Shown here: positions 26,855 through 35,520 of the stretch, piece by piece
How the letters are laid out: each line of letters begins with the position of its first letter
How positions within the stretch are numbered: the stretch's first letter is position 1
DNA from: Candidatus Limnocylindrales bacterium
GTDB lineage: Bacteria; Moduliflexota; Moduliflexia; Moduliflexales; JAUQPW01
Direction: 5' to 3'
Assembly (NCBI GenBank): GCA_035559535.1
Contig: DATMBG010000010.1
Coordinates: 1-64,000, forward strand
Length of the DNA stretch: 64,000 nt
Made by a program: the position numbers and the translations under genes
The notes under the pieces: model-generated
Databases searched by the model: none
What the model was told of the DNA's origin: nothing
What the model saw: the letters and a program-made list of their open reading frames with translations, nothing else

Positions 26855-27703
26855 TCACTTTCCTTTTTTACAAGCCTGCTCCCAATTTGAGAAAAATTCC
26901 AACAATTCTTCAGGGGGTTTTAGCCAGATATCTGCACGGGTGGGGCGGAACTTTTCACGAACCAGGATACCAAGTCCTTTTCCTTTGACAGCTTTAAAGG
27001 CATCTTCGTCGGTTTGATCATCTCCCAAATAGGCCACGACAGTATCTTCCCCCATTTCCGAAAGAATTGTCTCCACTGCAAAACCCTTGCTTCTTCCGGG
27101 AACTCTAAGTTCAATCCCACCATCAAATTCGTGCAAGGTGAGTCCTGTCTCCCAAGAAAGCAGTGACCAGCTCTTCAGGATTTTCTCCCGCATTTGTTTA
27201 ACGACCCTCAGTTCTAATCCTCTCCAATGAAGAGCAAGACTGGCGGGTTTTTGTTCGCAACGGTCTCTGAGGCCTTCTGCTTCGATCCATGCGTTTGCTT
27301 TGGTAAGGCCTTGTAGAGCCCGTTCATCCAATTTAGCTATTTCATAAGTACCGTCCGGCATCAGACGTTCCCAGCCATGAGAACCCCAAATCTCCACAGG
27401 AGATTTAAGTCCAAGAAGCGGAATCAGATCCTTTATCCACCGTCCGGTAATTAAGACAATACGAGTATGACGAGCCTCGAAGAGGGTCTCTAAGGCCTCA
27501 CGTACACCAGGATATGGAGTCGCTTGATCCCGTTGGATACGAAATGGTGCCAGGGTTCCATCGTAATCAAGAAGTAGTGCCCGTTGATGGGTACTTGACA
27601 GCATGATAAAGAATAACTCCAGTAATTGGTCTTGTCGCAGATTGTTTTGGAACAATCTCATTCTTTCGTACCTCCAAAAACGGTTCTCCTTTTCATCAAC
27701 CAC
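26855..27703 (-). CDS. otsB: Trehalose-6-phosphate phosphatase
   Basis: A 282-residue HAD-superfamily phosphatase that removes phosphate from trehalose 6-phosphate. HAD motif I is ALLLDYDGTLAPF, motif II lies in IVLITGRW, and the C-terminal VAYLGDDQTDEDAF carries the magnesium-binding aspartates. The GSHGWERLMPDG loop is typical of trehalose phosphatases. It is the first gene of the otsB-otsA-antiporter run. The N-terminal ~25 residues (WRYERMRLFQNNLRQD) are polar and less conserved, so a later start is possible. Confidence 0.94.
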   Translation of the reverse strand: MVDEKENRFWRYERMRLFQNNLRQDQLLELFFIMLSSTHQRALLLDYDGTLAPFRIQRDQATPYPGVREALETLFEARHTRIVLITGRWIKDLIPLLGLKSPVEIWGSHGWERLMPDGTYEIAKLDERALQGLTKANAWIEAEGLRDRCEQKPASLALHWRGLELRVVKQMREKILKSWSLLSWETGLTLHEFDGGIELRVPGRSKGFAVETILSEMGEDTVVAYLGDDQTDEDAFKAVKGKGLGILVREKFRPTRADIWLKPPEELLEFFSNWEQACKKGK

Positions 27704-27835
27704 TTCAACAATACCCGAATGTTGATGGGGTTATGGCTTTTATCCCGATAAACAAATTTCTCTACCGGTAAAGTCCCACAAAACACAAATGGGTAGGATC
27801 CTAACCCTTTCACAGGGAAGTAGAATTACAGATTC

Positions 27836-28732
27836 TTACCTTCTTTGTCTTTTTCTTTCATTTTCTAAAGTCAGGCACAACTCGTAAGCTTCTTCCGGTT
27901 TCATGTCTTCATGGACCACTTTTCTCACAGCCTGAATCATGGCTACGGGATCTTCAGACTGGAATATGTTTCGCCCCATGTCAACCCCTGCGGCGCCTTG
28001 CTGAACAGCCTGGTAAGCCATTCTCAGGGCTTCGAGTTTCGGAATTTTTTTTCCGCCGGCAATAACGATGGGAACCGGACAGGAAGCCGTTATGGTCTCA
28101 AATCCTTCGGAAACATAATAGGTCTTAATATAAGAGGCACCCAATTCTGCACATATTCGGGTTGCCAGGCGCAGGTATTTTGCATCCCGAACCATCTCTT
28201 TACCTACGGCGGTAACGCCCAAAACTGGAATCCCATACCGATGGCCCAGATCTACCAGTCGGGTCATGTTGTGAATCGATTTGGTCTCGTATTCACCTCC
28301 AACAAAGACCTGGACGGCAAGAGCTGCAATATTCAAACGAATGGCGTCTTCAATGTCAACGGCAATTTCTTCATTGGAGAGCTCTTTAAGGATGCTGGGA
28401 CCTCCACTGGCCCGGAGGACAATCCCCTTTGTAAAGGTTGGAGGAATGGTAGAGCGCAGAATTCCTCGGGTACACATAAGGGTATCGGCGTAGGGAAGCA
28501 GGGGCAGGATCGTCACATCAACCCGTTCCAATCCTGTGGTGGGTCCTAAAAAATATCCATGATCAATGGCCAGCATCACCGTACGGCCGGTTTCCGGACA
28601 AAATATTTTTGATAATCGATTTTTCATCCCCCAATCCAGCGAATTGGAACCTCGTAATCTGAACAGTTCATTTTCCATGGGAATATCCAAATAAAAATTG
28701 TGTGTTTCTTGTAAGCTGTCTTTATCTGCCAT
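27836..28732 (-). CDS. LsrF-like class I aldolase/thiolase
   Basis: A 298-residue DeoC/LacD-type TIM-barrel protein resembling LsrF, which in enteric bacteria cleaves phosphorylated AI-2 breakdown product (3-hydroxy-2,4-pentadione 5-phosphate). Signatures: [46 protein letters not shown] with the Schiff-base lysine, [13 protein letters not shown] and [11 protein letters not shown]. The ATG at 28732 lies six bases after AAGGAGG; a TTG two codons earlier is not used. lsrK, lsrR and lsrABC are absent, so a different sugar-phosphate substrate is plausible. Archaeal relatives make aromatic precursors (ADH synthase). Confidence 0.85.
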   Translation of the reverse strand: MADKDSLQETHNFYLDIPMENELFRLRGSNSLDWGMKNRLSKIFCPETGRTVMLAIDHGYFLGPTTGLERVDVTILPLLPYADTLMCTRGILRSTIPPTFTKGIVLRASGGPSILKELSNEEIAVDIEDAIRLNIAALAVQVFVGGEYETKSIHNMTRLVDLGHRYGIPVLGVTAVGKEMVRDAKYLRLATRICAELGASYIKTYYVSEGFETITASCPVPIVIAGGKKIPKLEALRMAYQAVQQGAAGVDMGRNIFQSEDPVAMIQAVRKVVHEDMKPEEAYELCLTLENERKRQRR

Positions 28733-28786
28733 TTTCAACCTCCTTTTGTTAAGATGAGCGGGTTAGGATCTTTAAATGTACTGCAT

Positions 28787-28903
28787 ACCCTCACCCCCGG
28801 CCCCTCTCCCACAAGAGGAGAGAGGAGTGAAGTAAAGCATCGGACCGCTTCTCCACACTTCCCCTCTCCAGAAGCCTCGGGAGAGGAGTCAGGGGGTAAG
28901 GGC
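28787..28903. repeat. C/T-rich palindromic repeat, double unit
   Basis: Begins ACCCTCACCCCCGGCCCCTC, then GAGGAGAGAGG, a spacer, CTTCCCCTCTCCAGAAGCC and GGGAGAGGAGTCAGGGGGTA. It reads as a nested inverted repeat of the same class as 7186-7234. Confidence 0.7.
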
Positions 28904-28983
28904 CTGCGTGGTTCCTTTAAACAAATTAATCCTTATCGGGAAATATAAAAATCATTTTACCTAAAATTTGAAAGGATCGTTTT

Positions 28984-29030
28984 GCCCTCACCTCCTTCTC
29001 CCAAGGCTTCGGGAGAGGGGGGTGAGGGCA
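28984..29030. repeat. C/T-rich palindromic repeat unit
   Basis: GCCCTCACCTCCTTCTCCCA then AGGCTTCGGGAGAGGGGGGT and GAGGGC: an almost perfect hairpin 80 bases after the previous unit. Confidence 0.7.
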
Positions 29031-29149
29031 GAATAGCTATTTAAATTTACCTTTACCAAAGTACTATTCGAATTAGCAAGAAATTTCTAAAAACTTTTTA
29101 TCGACATCCCGAGGTTGACAAGGATGAAAACTTACCGTAGGTTCTTAAC

Positions 29150-29572
29150 ATGTATTTAACCCAATCCTATCTCAACCGGCTTCGACGGAACAAGGCCTTA
29201 TATTTTCTTTACACGTGGGCCCCTAGTTTTATCTATATGGCAGTTATTTTTTATCTATCTTCTCTATCCCATCCGCCGATACCCCGGAAGGCCCCCGATT
29301 ATCTCCTGCATACCATCGAGTATTCTTTTTTAGGTATGCTTCTTCTTCGGAGTTTCTCGATGTATACCATTCCTGCCCATCAAGGTACCCGGTATTTACT
29401 TACTCTATGGACCACGACCCTGTATGGAATCTCGGATGAGATTCATCAGTTGTTTGTACCGCATCGAGAATTTAGCGTTCGCGATATAGTCGCCGATTTT
29501 GCTGGGGCTGTTTTGGCCGTGGGTATCTTTTGTCTGATTAGTTTTTTAAAAACCCGGGTATTTAAAAAATAA
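29150..29572 (+). CDS. VanZ-family membrane protein
   Basis: A 140-residue protein with four hydrophobic segments and the VanZ signatures: FIYMAVIFYLSSLSHPP, PDYLLHTIEYSFLGMLLLRS and TTTLYGISDEIHQLFVPHRE with FSVRDIVADFAGA. VanZ confers low-level teicoplanin resistance in enterococci; family members in other bacteria are of unknown role. It is followed after 12 bases by acpS, with which it is likely co-transcribed. Confidence 0.9.
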   Translation: MYLTQSYLNRLRRNKALYFLYTWAPSFIYMAVIFYLSSLSHPPIPRKAPDYLLHTIEYSFLGMLLLRSFSMYTIPAHQGTRYLLTLWTTTLYGISDEIHQLFVPHREFSVRDIVADFAGAVLAVGIFCLISFLKTRVFKK

Positions 29573-29584
29573 AGTCCTCTCCCT

Positions 29585-29962
29585 ATGATTTACGGTATAG
29601 GTATCGATGTGGTTCGTATCTCCCGATTAGAAGAGGTTATAAATCGAAGGGGGAAGCGATTTCTTGAACGCGTCTTTACCCCTCGGGAAATTGAATACTG
29701 TTCCAGCAAAGCCTTAAAAATTCAACATTATGCCGTGCGATTTGCGGTCAAGGAAGCTGTATTCAAGGCTTTTGGAACCGGCTGGAGTCGAGGGGTAACC
29801 TGGCATGATGTAGAGGTGTTCAACGATGAAGGAGGTCGACCCCAGGTCAAACTCTCCGGTAAATGCCAGGAGCTTGCCGGGGAGCTCCAGGTCAAGCAGG
29901 TACTGATCAGTTTATCCCACGATGGAGATTATGCCATTGCCCAAGCCCTTATCGAATGTTAA
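29585..29962 (+). CDS. acpS: Holo-[acyl-carrier-protein] synthase
   Basis: A 125-residue phosphopantetheinyl transferase that converts apo-ACP to its active form with CoA. Asp8 in YGIGIDVVRI and the Glu of RFAVKEAVFKAFGTG are the magnesium ligands, and SLSHDGDYAIAQ is the C-terminal conserved block. The length matches AcpS trimers. The gene sits after vanZ; a 7-bp hairpin with a short T-run lies 26 bases past the stop. Confidence 0.96.
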   Translation: MIYGIGIDVVRISRLEEVINRRGKRFLERVFTPREIEYCSSKALKIQHYAVRFAVKEAVFKAFGTGWSRGVTWHDVEVFNDEGGRPQVKLSGKCQELAGELQVKQVLISLSHDGDYAIAQALIEC

Positions 29963-29987
29963 GGATAAAAAGAGGGGGTTTAAAGTA

Positions 29988-30013
29988 CCTCACTATCGAG
30001 TGAGGATAGTTTT
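29988..30013 (+). terminator. Possible intrinsic terminator after acpS
   Basis: CCTCACT, a four-base ATCG loop, AGTGAGG, then ATAGTTTT. The stem is a perfect 7 bp but the T-run is short, so termination strength is doubtful. Confidence 0.4.
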
Positions 30014-30031
30014 GGAAACACGGCTATCTTT

Positions 30032-30373
30032 CTAGACCCGGAGTAGGAAGTAAAATAAATTATTCAACAGGCTCAAAAGAACTGCTCCGATCAGAGTGGT
30101 AAGAGCATTATCGATTTCAAATCCTTCCACCAGCACATCGGTCAGATAGAGAAGAAACGCATTGATCACAAATACAAAGAGTCCAAAGGTCAAGATAACT
30201 GGAATAAAGCTGATAATGACCAGAAGCTTGAATAAAAGAAACTGGAGAATCCCGTAAACTGCGGCAGCAGCCAGAGCTCTTTGAAAATCCTTAAGCCGAA
30301 ATCCCGGCAAGATCTTCGCCACAATGATAAAGGACACAGCCGACAATAACCAACGTAAAAGGATGTGCATCAT
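30032..30373 (-). CDS. Phage holin family 4-like small membrane protein (PF04020)
   Basis: A 113-residue protein with four hydrophobic segments (LLRWLLSAVSFIIVAKILPG, a second starting near ALAAAAVYGILQFLLF, a third ending VFVINAFLLYLTD, and a fourth at the C-terminus). The pattern GFRLKDFQRALAAAAVYGIL and the LTFGLFVFVINAFLL block are hallmarks of the mycobacteriophage holin family 4, which in most bacteria is a chromosomal membrane protein not linked to a phage. No lysis genes or phage genes lie nearby. Confidence 0.85.
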   Translation of the reverse strand: MMHILLRWLLSAVSFIIVAKILPGFRLKDFQRALAAAAVYGILQFLLFKLLVIISFIPVILTFGLFVFVINAFLLYLTDVLVEGFEIDNALTTLIGAVLLSLLNNLFYFLLRV

Positions 30374-30482
30374 AAAATCATTGGATCCATTGTCCCTTGC
30401 CTGTTATCTACCGATTATCACCCCTTTTAATCCTTCGTCGTTTACAAAGAACAATGATACAAAGAACAATGAACCGGTCGGG

Positions 30483-31748
30483 TTATTCTACTAAATAAGG
30501 GATTGTCATAGGCCCTTGAGGAAGCACTGCTATTCGAGCTTGAGGTCCATATTCTTTCAGAAGCCGATCCACAGTTGTTTCGATATTTTGACAGGGGAGA
30601 AGCTGGCATTTTTGGATCACATCATCCGGTAAAAGAGAGTATACATAAACTCTGGCTTTAAGCTGGATCATGGCCTGGATCTGGACCTGCCATTGATCGA
30701 ACAGGGAGAAGTCTGGAGCATTAATCATTTCCAGCAACTCGGCCGGTGTAGACCGCATTTGAAGTAGTTTGCCGTAATTACCATGGTCCGGGATTCCCTG
30801 GGAGCATTCAGAAGCAATGATAATACTTCCTCCTTCCTTGACAATTCGAGAGGCTGCAGACATTCCTTTAACGGCCTGGTAGAGATTAAGATCCAGGGGA
30901 TATCCGCTGTTGGTGGTAATTACAATATCAAAAGGCTTCGACACCGGACGCATGGCCGTCTTCTTAACGAATTCGGTTCCCTTACGGTGGGCCTGAACCA
31001 AATCACCGGCAAAAATTCCGGTAATTTCCTTTTTACTGTTAATGGTGACATTGGCCAGAAAAGTAGGTCGGGTCAACAGGGCAACCTCTAGCATTTCCTC
31101 GAAGATGGGGTTTCCGCTGGTAATTCCCCAGGAAGCGTTGGGATGTCCAATCATTTTGGCGCTATGATTATGCATGATAGAGTCGTGGCCGCTCACGCTG
31201 GGTAGTACGGCTTTAGGCCCTCCCGAAAATCCTGCAAAAAAATGAGGCTCGATAAACCCGGTCAAGATCTTAGCCGATGCCTCTAAATACTCCGAATTGA
31301 TCCAGATATCTCCTCCAAATCGTGTCTTTCCCAGATAAGTTAATAGCTCTTTTTTATGAGGCTCATGGTTGATAACCCGATAATTGTCCATAACTTCCCG
31401 GCCGATTAAATCCATCAGCTCCTCTCGGGTATTAGGACGATGGAGGCCAATTCCATTGATAAGGACCACCTGATTTCGCGGAACGTGGGATATTTCTTCT
31501 AGTAACCAGGGAAGGATCTTCTTATTAGGAGTCGGTCGGGTAATATCCGAAAAGACAATGGCCACGGTATCCGAAGACTTTATCAAATCCTGTAGAGGTG
31601 GCGTCCCTATGGGATGTCTTAAGGCTTCTACAAAAGCCGATTTTTCATCTGCCAGGCCGGGAATAAACTCAGGTTCCACCACAGTTACCCGGTCATCCGG
31701 CAAATTTACTTCTAACCCGGTCTTTCCATAAGCAAGCTTAACTTTCAT
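30483..31748 (-). CDS. Lactate racemase-like protein (LarA family, nickel-pincer enzyme)
   Basis: A 421-residue LarA (DUF2088) protein. Relative to the Lactobacillus plantarum enzyme the key residues keep a constant five-residue offset: Asp68 and Arg71 in FSDITRP, His103 in GIGLHRPN, His169 in GFIEPHFF, Lys179 in GGPKAVLP and His195 in MHNHSAKM. These match the residues that bind the nickel-pincer nucleotide cofactor and do the hydride transfer. The cofactor makers larB, larC and larE are not in the window. The family also acts on other 2-hydroxyacids, so calling it a lactate enzyme is provisional. Confidence 0.9.
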   Translation of the reverse strand: MKVKLAYGKTGLEVNLPDDRVTVVEPEFIPGLADEKSAFVEALRHPIGTPPLQDLIKSSDTVAIVFSDITRPTPNKKILPWLLEEISHVPRNQVVLINGIGLHRPNTREELMDLIGREVMDNYRVINHEPHKKELLTYLGKTRFGGDIWINSEYLEASAKILTGFIEPHFFAGFSGGPKAVLPSVSGHDSIMHNHSAKMIGHPNASWGITSGNPIFEEMLEVALLTRPTFLANVTINSKKEITGIFAGDLVQAHRKGTEFVKKTAMRPVSKPFDIVITTNSGYPLDLNLYQAVKGMSAASRIVKEGGSIIIASECSQGIPDHGNYGKLLQMRSTPAELLEMINAPDFSLFDQWQVQIQAMIQLKARVYVYSLLPDDVIQKCQLLPCQNIETTVDRLLKEYGPQARIAVLPQGPMTIPYLVE

Positions 31749-31943
31749 AAGAGCACACTCCGTATTTAAGATTGTAAAGGGAGAAATCCATTTTCTCCGG
31801 GAAAACAGATTTCTTATAGGTCATGTAGATAGCTTCTAAGGGGAAGGTACTACGCTATAAGGGGAGACGTCAAGCTAATTTGAATTTAAACCTGACAAAT
31901 TTTAAGACCGGGATATCCAGAATCCGTTAGTGGATCTTTAGGG

Positions 31944-34900
31944 TCAACTGACATTTTCCAGGTTTTCGATAGCTCCCAAAGCCTTGAGGGTTGCCTTCTG
32001 GGCCTCGGACAGGCCTTTAGCTCCCGTGATATTCATCCCTTCATAAAGCCTATCATTTCTCAGTGTTTTGAGACATTTACCTGTTTGTACGTCCCAAAAT
32101 TTAATAGTTTCATCCTCGCTGCCACTAATTAAAACACCCCCTGTAGGATCAAAGACCAGGGACCAAACTCCGTGGCGGTGACCGTACAAGGTTTTAAGAC
32201 ATTGGCCGGTAGGAACGCCCCATAACTTTATCGTTTGATCTTCACTTCCACTGGCCAGGATGGTTCCATCCGGGCTAAAGGCCACCGACCAGACGTGGCT
32301 CAGATGTCCCCGGAAGGTTTTAAGGCACCGACCTGTGCTTACACTCCATAAGCCAACGGTTTGATCGTCACTTCCACCAGCAAAGGTAGTGCCGTCCGGG
32401 CTAAAGGCAACGGATCGGACATAGCTGGTTCGCCCCTGGAAAGTTTCCAGGCACTGGCCCGTTCGAACATCCCATACTCTTACAATTCGATCGGCACTTC
32501 GACTCGCCAGCGTTTGCCCATCTTGACTGAAGGTTACAGATCTCACCCGAGCAGTATGCCCCTTCAAAGTTTTGAGGCATTGACCGGTGTGGACATCCCA
32601 GAGTTTAATGGTTTGATCATCGCTACTACTGGCCAAAATACGGTTATCGGGACTGAAGGCAAGGGATCTCACACGTTTCGTATGGCCTTTCAAGATTCTA
32701 AAACACTGACCCGTTCGGGCATCCCATAACCGAACCAGTTGATCTTCACTCCCACTGGCTAAAACACTTCCATCTGGACTAAGCGCAATAGCCCATATTC
32801 CGTTGGTATATCCCTGGAGAGTTCTAAGGCACTGGCCCGTACGAACTTCCGATAAGCGGATAGTTTGATCTTCACTCCCACTGGCCAGCAGATGCCCATC
32901 AGGACTAAAGGCAATTGTGTTTACCCAATCGGTATGCCCCTGGAGCGTTCTAAGACACTCACCCGTCTTCATATTCCATAACTTGATGCTTTGATCATCG
33001 GAACCACTGCCCAAAATATTTCCTTTAGGACTGAACGCAACAGACTTTATCCGATCGGTATGGCCACTCAAAATTTTAAAACATTGACCGGTCTGGACAT
33101 CCCATAATCTTATGGTTTGGTCGGCACTTCCAGAAGCCAGGAGGTTCCCATCCGGGCTAAAAGCCACAGAATCTACCCAACCGGTGTGTCCCTGTAACAT
33201 TTTGAGACATTCCCCGGTCTGGCTATTCCAGAGTCGGATCGTCTGGTCATCACTCCCACTGGCCAGGATATTTCCATCCGGGCTGAAAGCCACAGACCAT
33301 ACCCAATTTGTGTGTCCCTGGAGTGTTCTCAGGCATTCCCCGGTACGAACATCCCATAACTTGATGGTTTCATCATCACCGCTACTGGCCAGAATTTTTC
33401 CACCGGGATTGAAAACCACAGATCTTACCCAGTTGGTATGTCCTCGCAGGGTTTGAAAACACCGACCGGTCTGAATATCCCATAATTTAATCGTCTGGTC
33501 ATCACTGCTACTGGCCAGCATGCTGCTGTCCGGGCTAAAAGCAATGGAAATTACAGAACCTGTATGCCCCTTAAACGTGAAAAGTAGCCGGGTATCTTCC
33601 ACCTGCCAAAGGCGAATTTCACCATCGGCCCCCCCTGCGGCCAAAAACTTTCCATCGGAACTGAATACAACCGAAGAAATACTCCCGAAGGTTTTCGTGA
33701 AAACAGATTTACTCAAATCTGCGTGGGTAAAGTTTACATTATGCAGGACGACTCCCGGAAGATAAGCCTGCCAGATTGTTAAGTTCGAGAAATCATAGCT
33801 TCTCACATCGCTTTCCATCTGGACTAAAAGATTCAGGGCATTCCCTCCGGTATATCCGGGTATAAGGGGAGATTTTTCTCGCAGGGTTGATAGAATATTG
33901 TCTAATTTACTTTCGACAACTTCTCTACCTAAGGTCTCAAGAAGTCTATCGGCCGTAGGTTTAAGGATAACCCGAATCTGACTATTTCGTATGGAATCTT
34001 TTTCCTGAGCTTTAAGGAGGGCATGACTGTTGAGGAAGATGGGGGTTTCTGTGGAAATCTCTTCACAAATCCGCCCTATTAATCGATTAATTGCATAATC
34101 CATGAGGGTAGGCGGGAGTGTAAAACGTTCGTTTTCATCTTTTTCAGCCAGAAATCGTTTTTGTAAAGATTCCAAAGCCTCCTTTAATTTCACTTTGGAT
34201 ACAGGATGAATCATATCTTCCAATAATTCCTTTATCGAAACAGGCTCACGACCGATGGCCAGCCAATAGAGAATATCTTCTTCCAGATTGGACAGGCAAT
34301 TAAATTGTCGATTTAAAAGATCCTGAATATCTTCAAAGTTAAAGTTTGAGGCCTCCTGCTTTAGAAATTCTGTTATGTCTCCTCCAAAGGAGTGTTGGAT
34401 GGTTGCAGAAACAAGCTTCAAGGCCAACGGATTCCCGGCATAACGGTTAACCAGGGTTATCCAGGCTTCCTGGGTTCCGGATAAATTCTGATCTTTCAAG
34501 ATTTCTCGAATTTCGGCCGGTCTTAATCCGCTTAAGTGTAAAGATCGAACCGGGGAGGTCCTACCCTCCAGGTGAAAGATTTCTTTGGGTTTCCTTCGAC
34601 TGGTTAAGATCAAACAGCTCGAATGAGAGATTTCCCCTATTCGTTGAATGAGCCAGCCATAGGGTTCATATCCCTCTGAATAATGGCCTAGATCGTCATG
34701 TTGGGAAAGGACCGATTCTAAGTTATCCAGGACAATCAGGCAACGATGTCTCTGGAGATACTCCATCAAGAGGGTTATTCTCCGTTCCACACTTTTTCGC
34801 CGCTCTGGTTTTTGCTGGCGGGATAGAAATTGGAGAAAGTCCCCCAGCAGATCTTCTAGGGGAGGGGCCTCCCGGAGGGAACGCCAGATGACAAAATCAA

Positions 34901-35393
34901 AGCGATCTTTAACTTGCTCTGCCAGTTTCCTGGAAAGAGCCGTTTTACCTATTCCTCCCATGCCCAATAGGGCGATTATACGGCAGTGGTCGGTTCTAAT
35001 CCATCGGGTTAGCTTACTCAGTTCCTCTTCCCGTCCATAAAAGGGTTCTGTTGGGGTCGCCTCCCCCCAGTCTTCTGAATAAGGTAGATCTTTCTGGGGT
35101 TTGATCCTGCTTTCAATATTCTGAATATGTGCTGTCAGCAAACTATCCCTGGCAGGTCCTTCTATCTTCATGTCCACGACCATAGCCGGGGGGGATTTAG
35201 AGAAGCCCCTACGAGCTTGAAGAAAGCCGAGAATTATAAGGGTAATGACCAGCAGGTCTAAGACAACCCAGTACAACCAGAAATGAGGCTGGATCCAGGT
35301 GAGCAGATAACTTAAAAACAGGCAACTTAAAAAGCCTATAACAATAATTAGACGCGCAAGCCTCGAGTAAGGTAGAAGGCAAAGTAATTTCAT
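31944..35393 (-). CDS. Membrane-anchored NB-ARC/STAND NTPase with 13 WD40 repeats
   Basis: An 1149-residue protein. Two hydrophobic segments (about 13-31 and 38-58) precede an NB-ARC-type NTPase with FYGREEEL (118-125), Walker A GMGGIGKT (144-151), Walker B LIVLDN (219-224) and an LTSRR sensor. A winged-helix-like region follows, then a pentapeptide-like [14 protein letters not shown] and [13 protein letters not shown], and 13 WD40 repeats of about 42 residues (roughly 575-1115), each ending near a GH-T step. The C-terminal [20 protein letters not shown] matches the end of many cyanobacterial NB-ARC/WD40 proteins. STAND proteins are signal-triggered switches; no toxic or proteolytic effector domain is visible, and the membrane segments occupy that place. 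Confidence 0.92.
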   Translation of the reverse strand: MKLLCLLPYSRLARLIIVIGFLSCLFLSYLLTWIQPHFWLYWVVLDLLVITLIILGFLQARRGFSKSPPAMVVDMKIEGPARDSLLTAHIQNIESRIKPQKDLPYSEDWGEATPTEPFYGREEELSKLTRWIRTDHCRIIALLGMGGIGKTALSRKLAEQVKDRFDFVIWRSLREAPPLEDLLGDFLQFLSRQQKPERRKSVERRITLLMEYLQRHRCLIVLDNLESVLSQHDDLGHYSEGYEPYGWLIQRIGEISHSSCLILTSRRKPKEIFHLEGRTSPVRSLHLSGLRPAEIREILKDQNLSGTQEAWITLVNRYAGNPLALKLVSATIQHSFGGDITEFLKQEASNFNFEDIQDLLNRQFNCLSNLEEDILYWLAIGREPVSIKELLEDMIHPVSKVKLKEALESLQKRFLAEKDENERFTLPPTLMDYAINRLIGRICEEISTETPIFLNSHALLKAQEKDSIRNSQIRVILKPTADRLLETLGREVVESKLDNILSTLREKSPLIPGYTGGNALNLLVQMESDVRSYDFSNLTIWQAYLPGVVLHNVNFTHADLSKSVFTKTFGSISSVVFSSDGKFLAAGGADGEIRLWQVEDTRLLFTFKGHTGSVISIAFSPDSSMLASSSDDQTIKLWDIQTGRCFQTLRGHTNWVRSVVFNPGGKILASSGDDETIKLWDVRTGECLRTLQGHTNWVWSVAFSPDGNILASGSDDQTIRLWNSQTGECLKMLQGHTGWVDSVAFSPDGNLLASGSADQTIRLWDVQTGQCFKILSGHTDRIKSVAFSPKGNILGSGSDDQSIKLWNMKTGECLRTLQGHTDWVNTIAFSPDGHLLASGSEDQTIRLSEVRTGQCLRTLQGYTNGIWAIALSPDGSVLASGSEDQLVRLWDARTGQCFRILKGHTKRVRSLAFSPDNRILASSSDDQTIKLWDVHTGQCLKTLKGHTARVRSVTFSQDGQTLASRSADRIVRVWDVRTGQCLETFQGRTSYVRSVAFSPDGTTFAGGSDDQTVGLWSVSTGRCLKTFRGHLSHVWSVAFSPDGTILASGSEDQTIKLWGVPTGQCLKTLYGHRHGVWSLVFDPTGGVLISGSEDETIKFWDVQTGKCLKTLRNDRLYEGMNITGAKGLSEAQKATLKALGAIENLENVS

Positions 35394-35400
35394 TTTAAGC

Positions 35401-35520
35401 TCCTGGGTCAGGAGTCAGAAATTCAGAATAAAGCTGAAAAATCATCCGATTGCCAAGGAACGCATGAGACGTAACATTAAATTTTACATTCTAACTTCTG
35501 GATTCAGACTCCTGGGTCGT
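35401..35520. repeat. Inverted GTCAGAATTC-type heptamer repeat between the STAND and HMGS-like genes
   Basis: GGAGTCAGAAATTCAGAAT near 35410 and its imperfect complement ATTCTAACTTCTGGATTCAG (about 35489-35508) flank about 60 bases. The right arm supplies the stop codon and last codons of the HMGS-like gene. The motif also appears near 5125 and 47130-47180. Confidence 0.55.

Larger units (their letters stand above)
28739..29149. other. Repeat-filled gap between the aldolase and vanZ-acpS
   Basis: About 410 bases, largely C/T-rich palindromic repeats (28787-28903 and 28984-29030). No gene or strong promoter is visible. Confidence 0.5.

Noticed and set aside
27911-28549. A 212-residue plus-strand ORF opposite the LsrF-like aldolase.
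   Set aside because: The opposite strand codes for a well-conserved TIM-barrel enzyme; this is an antisense shadow.
32361-33765. Plus-strand ORFs inside the WD40 region, and the idea that its ~126-bp repeats are a CRISPR array.
   Set aside because: They are antisense shadows of WD40 units; unit length, divergence and coding context exclude CRISPR.
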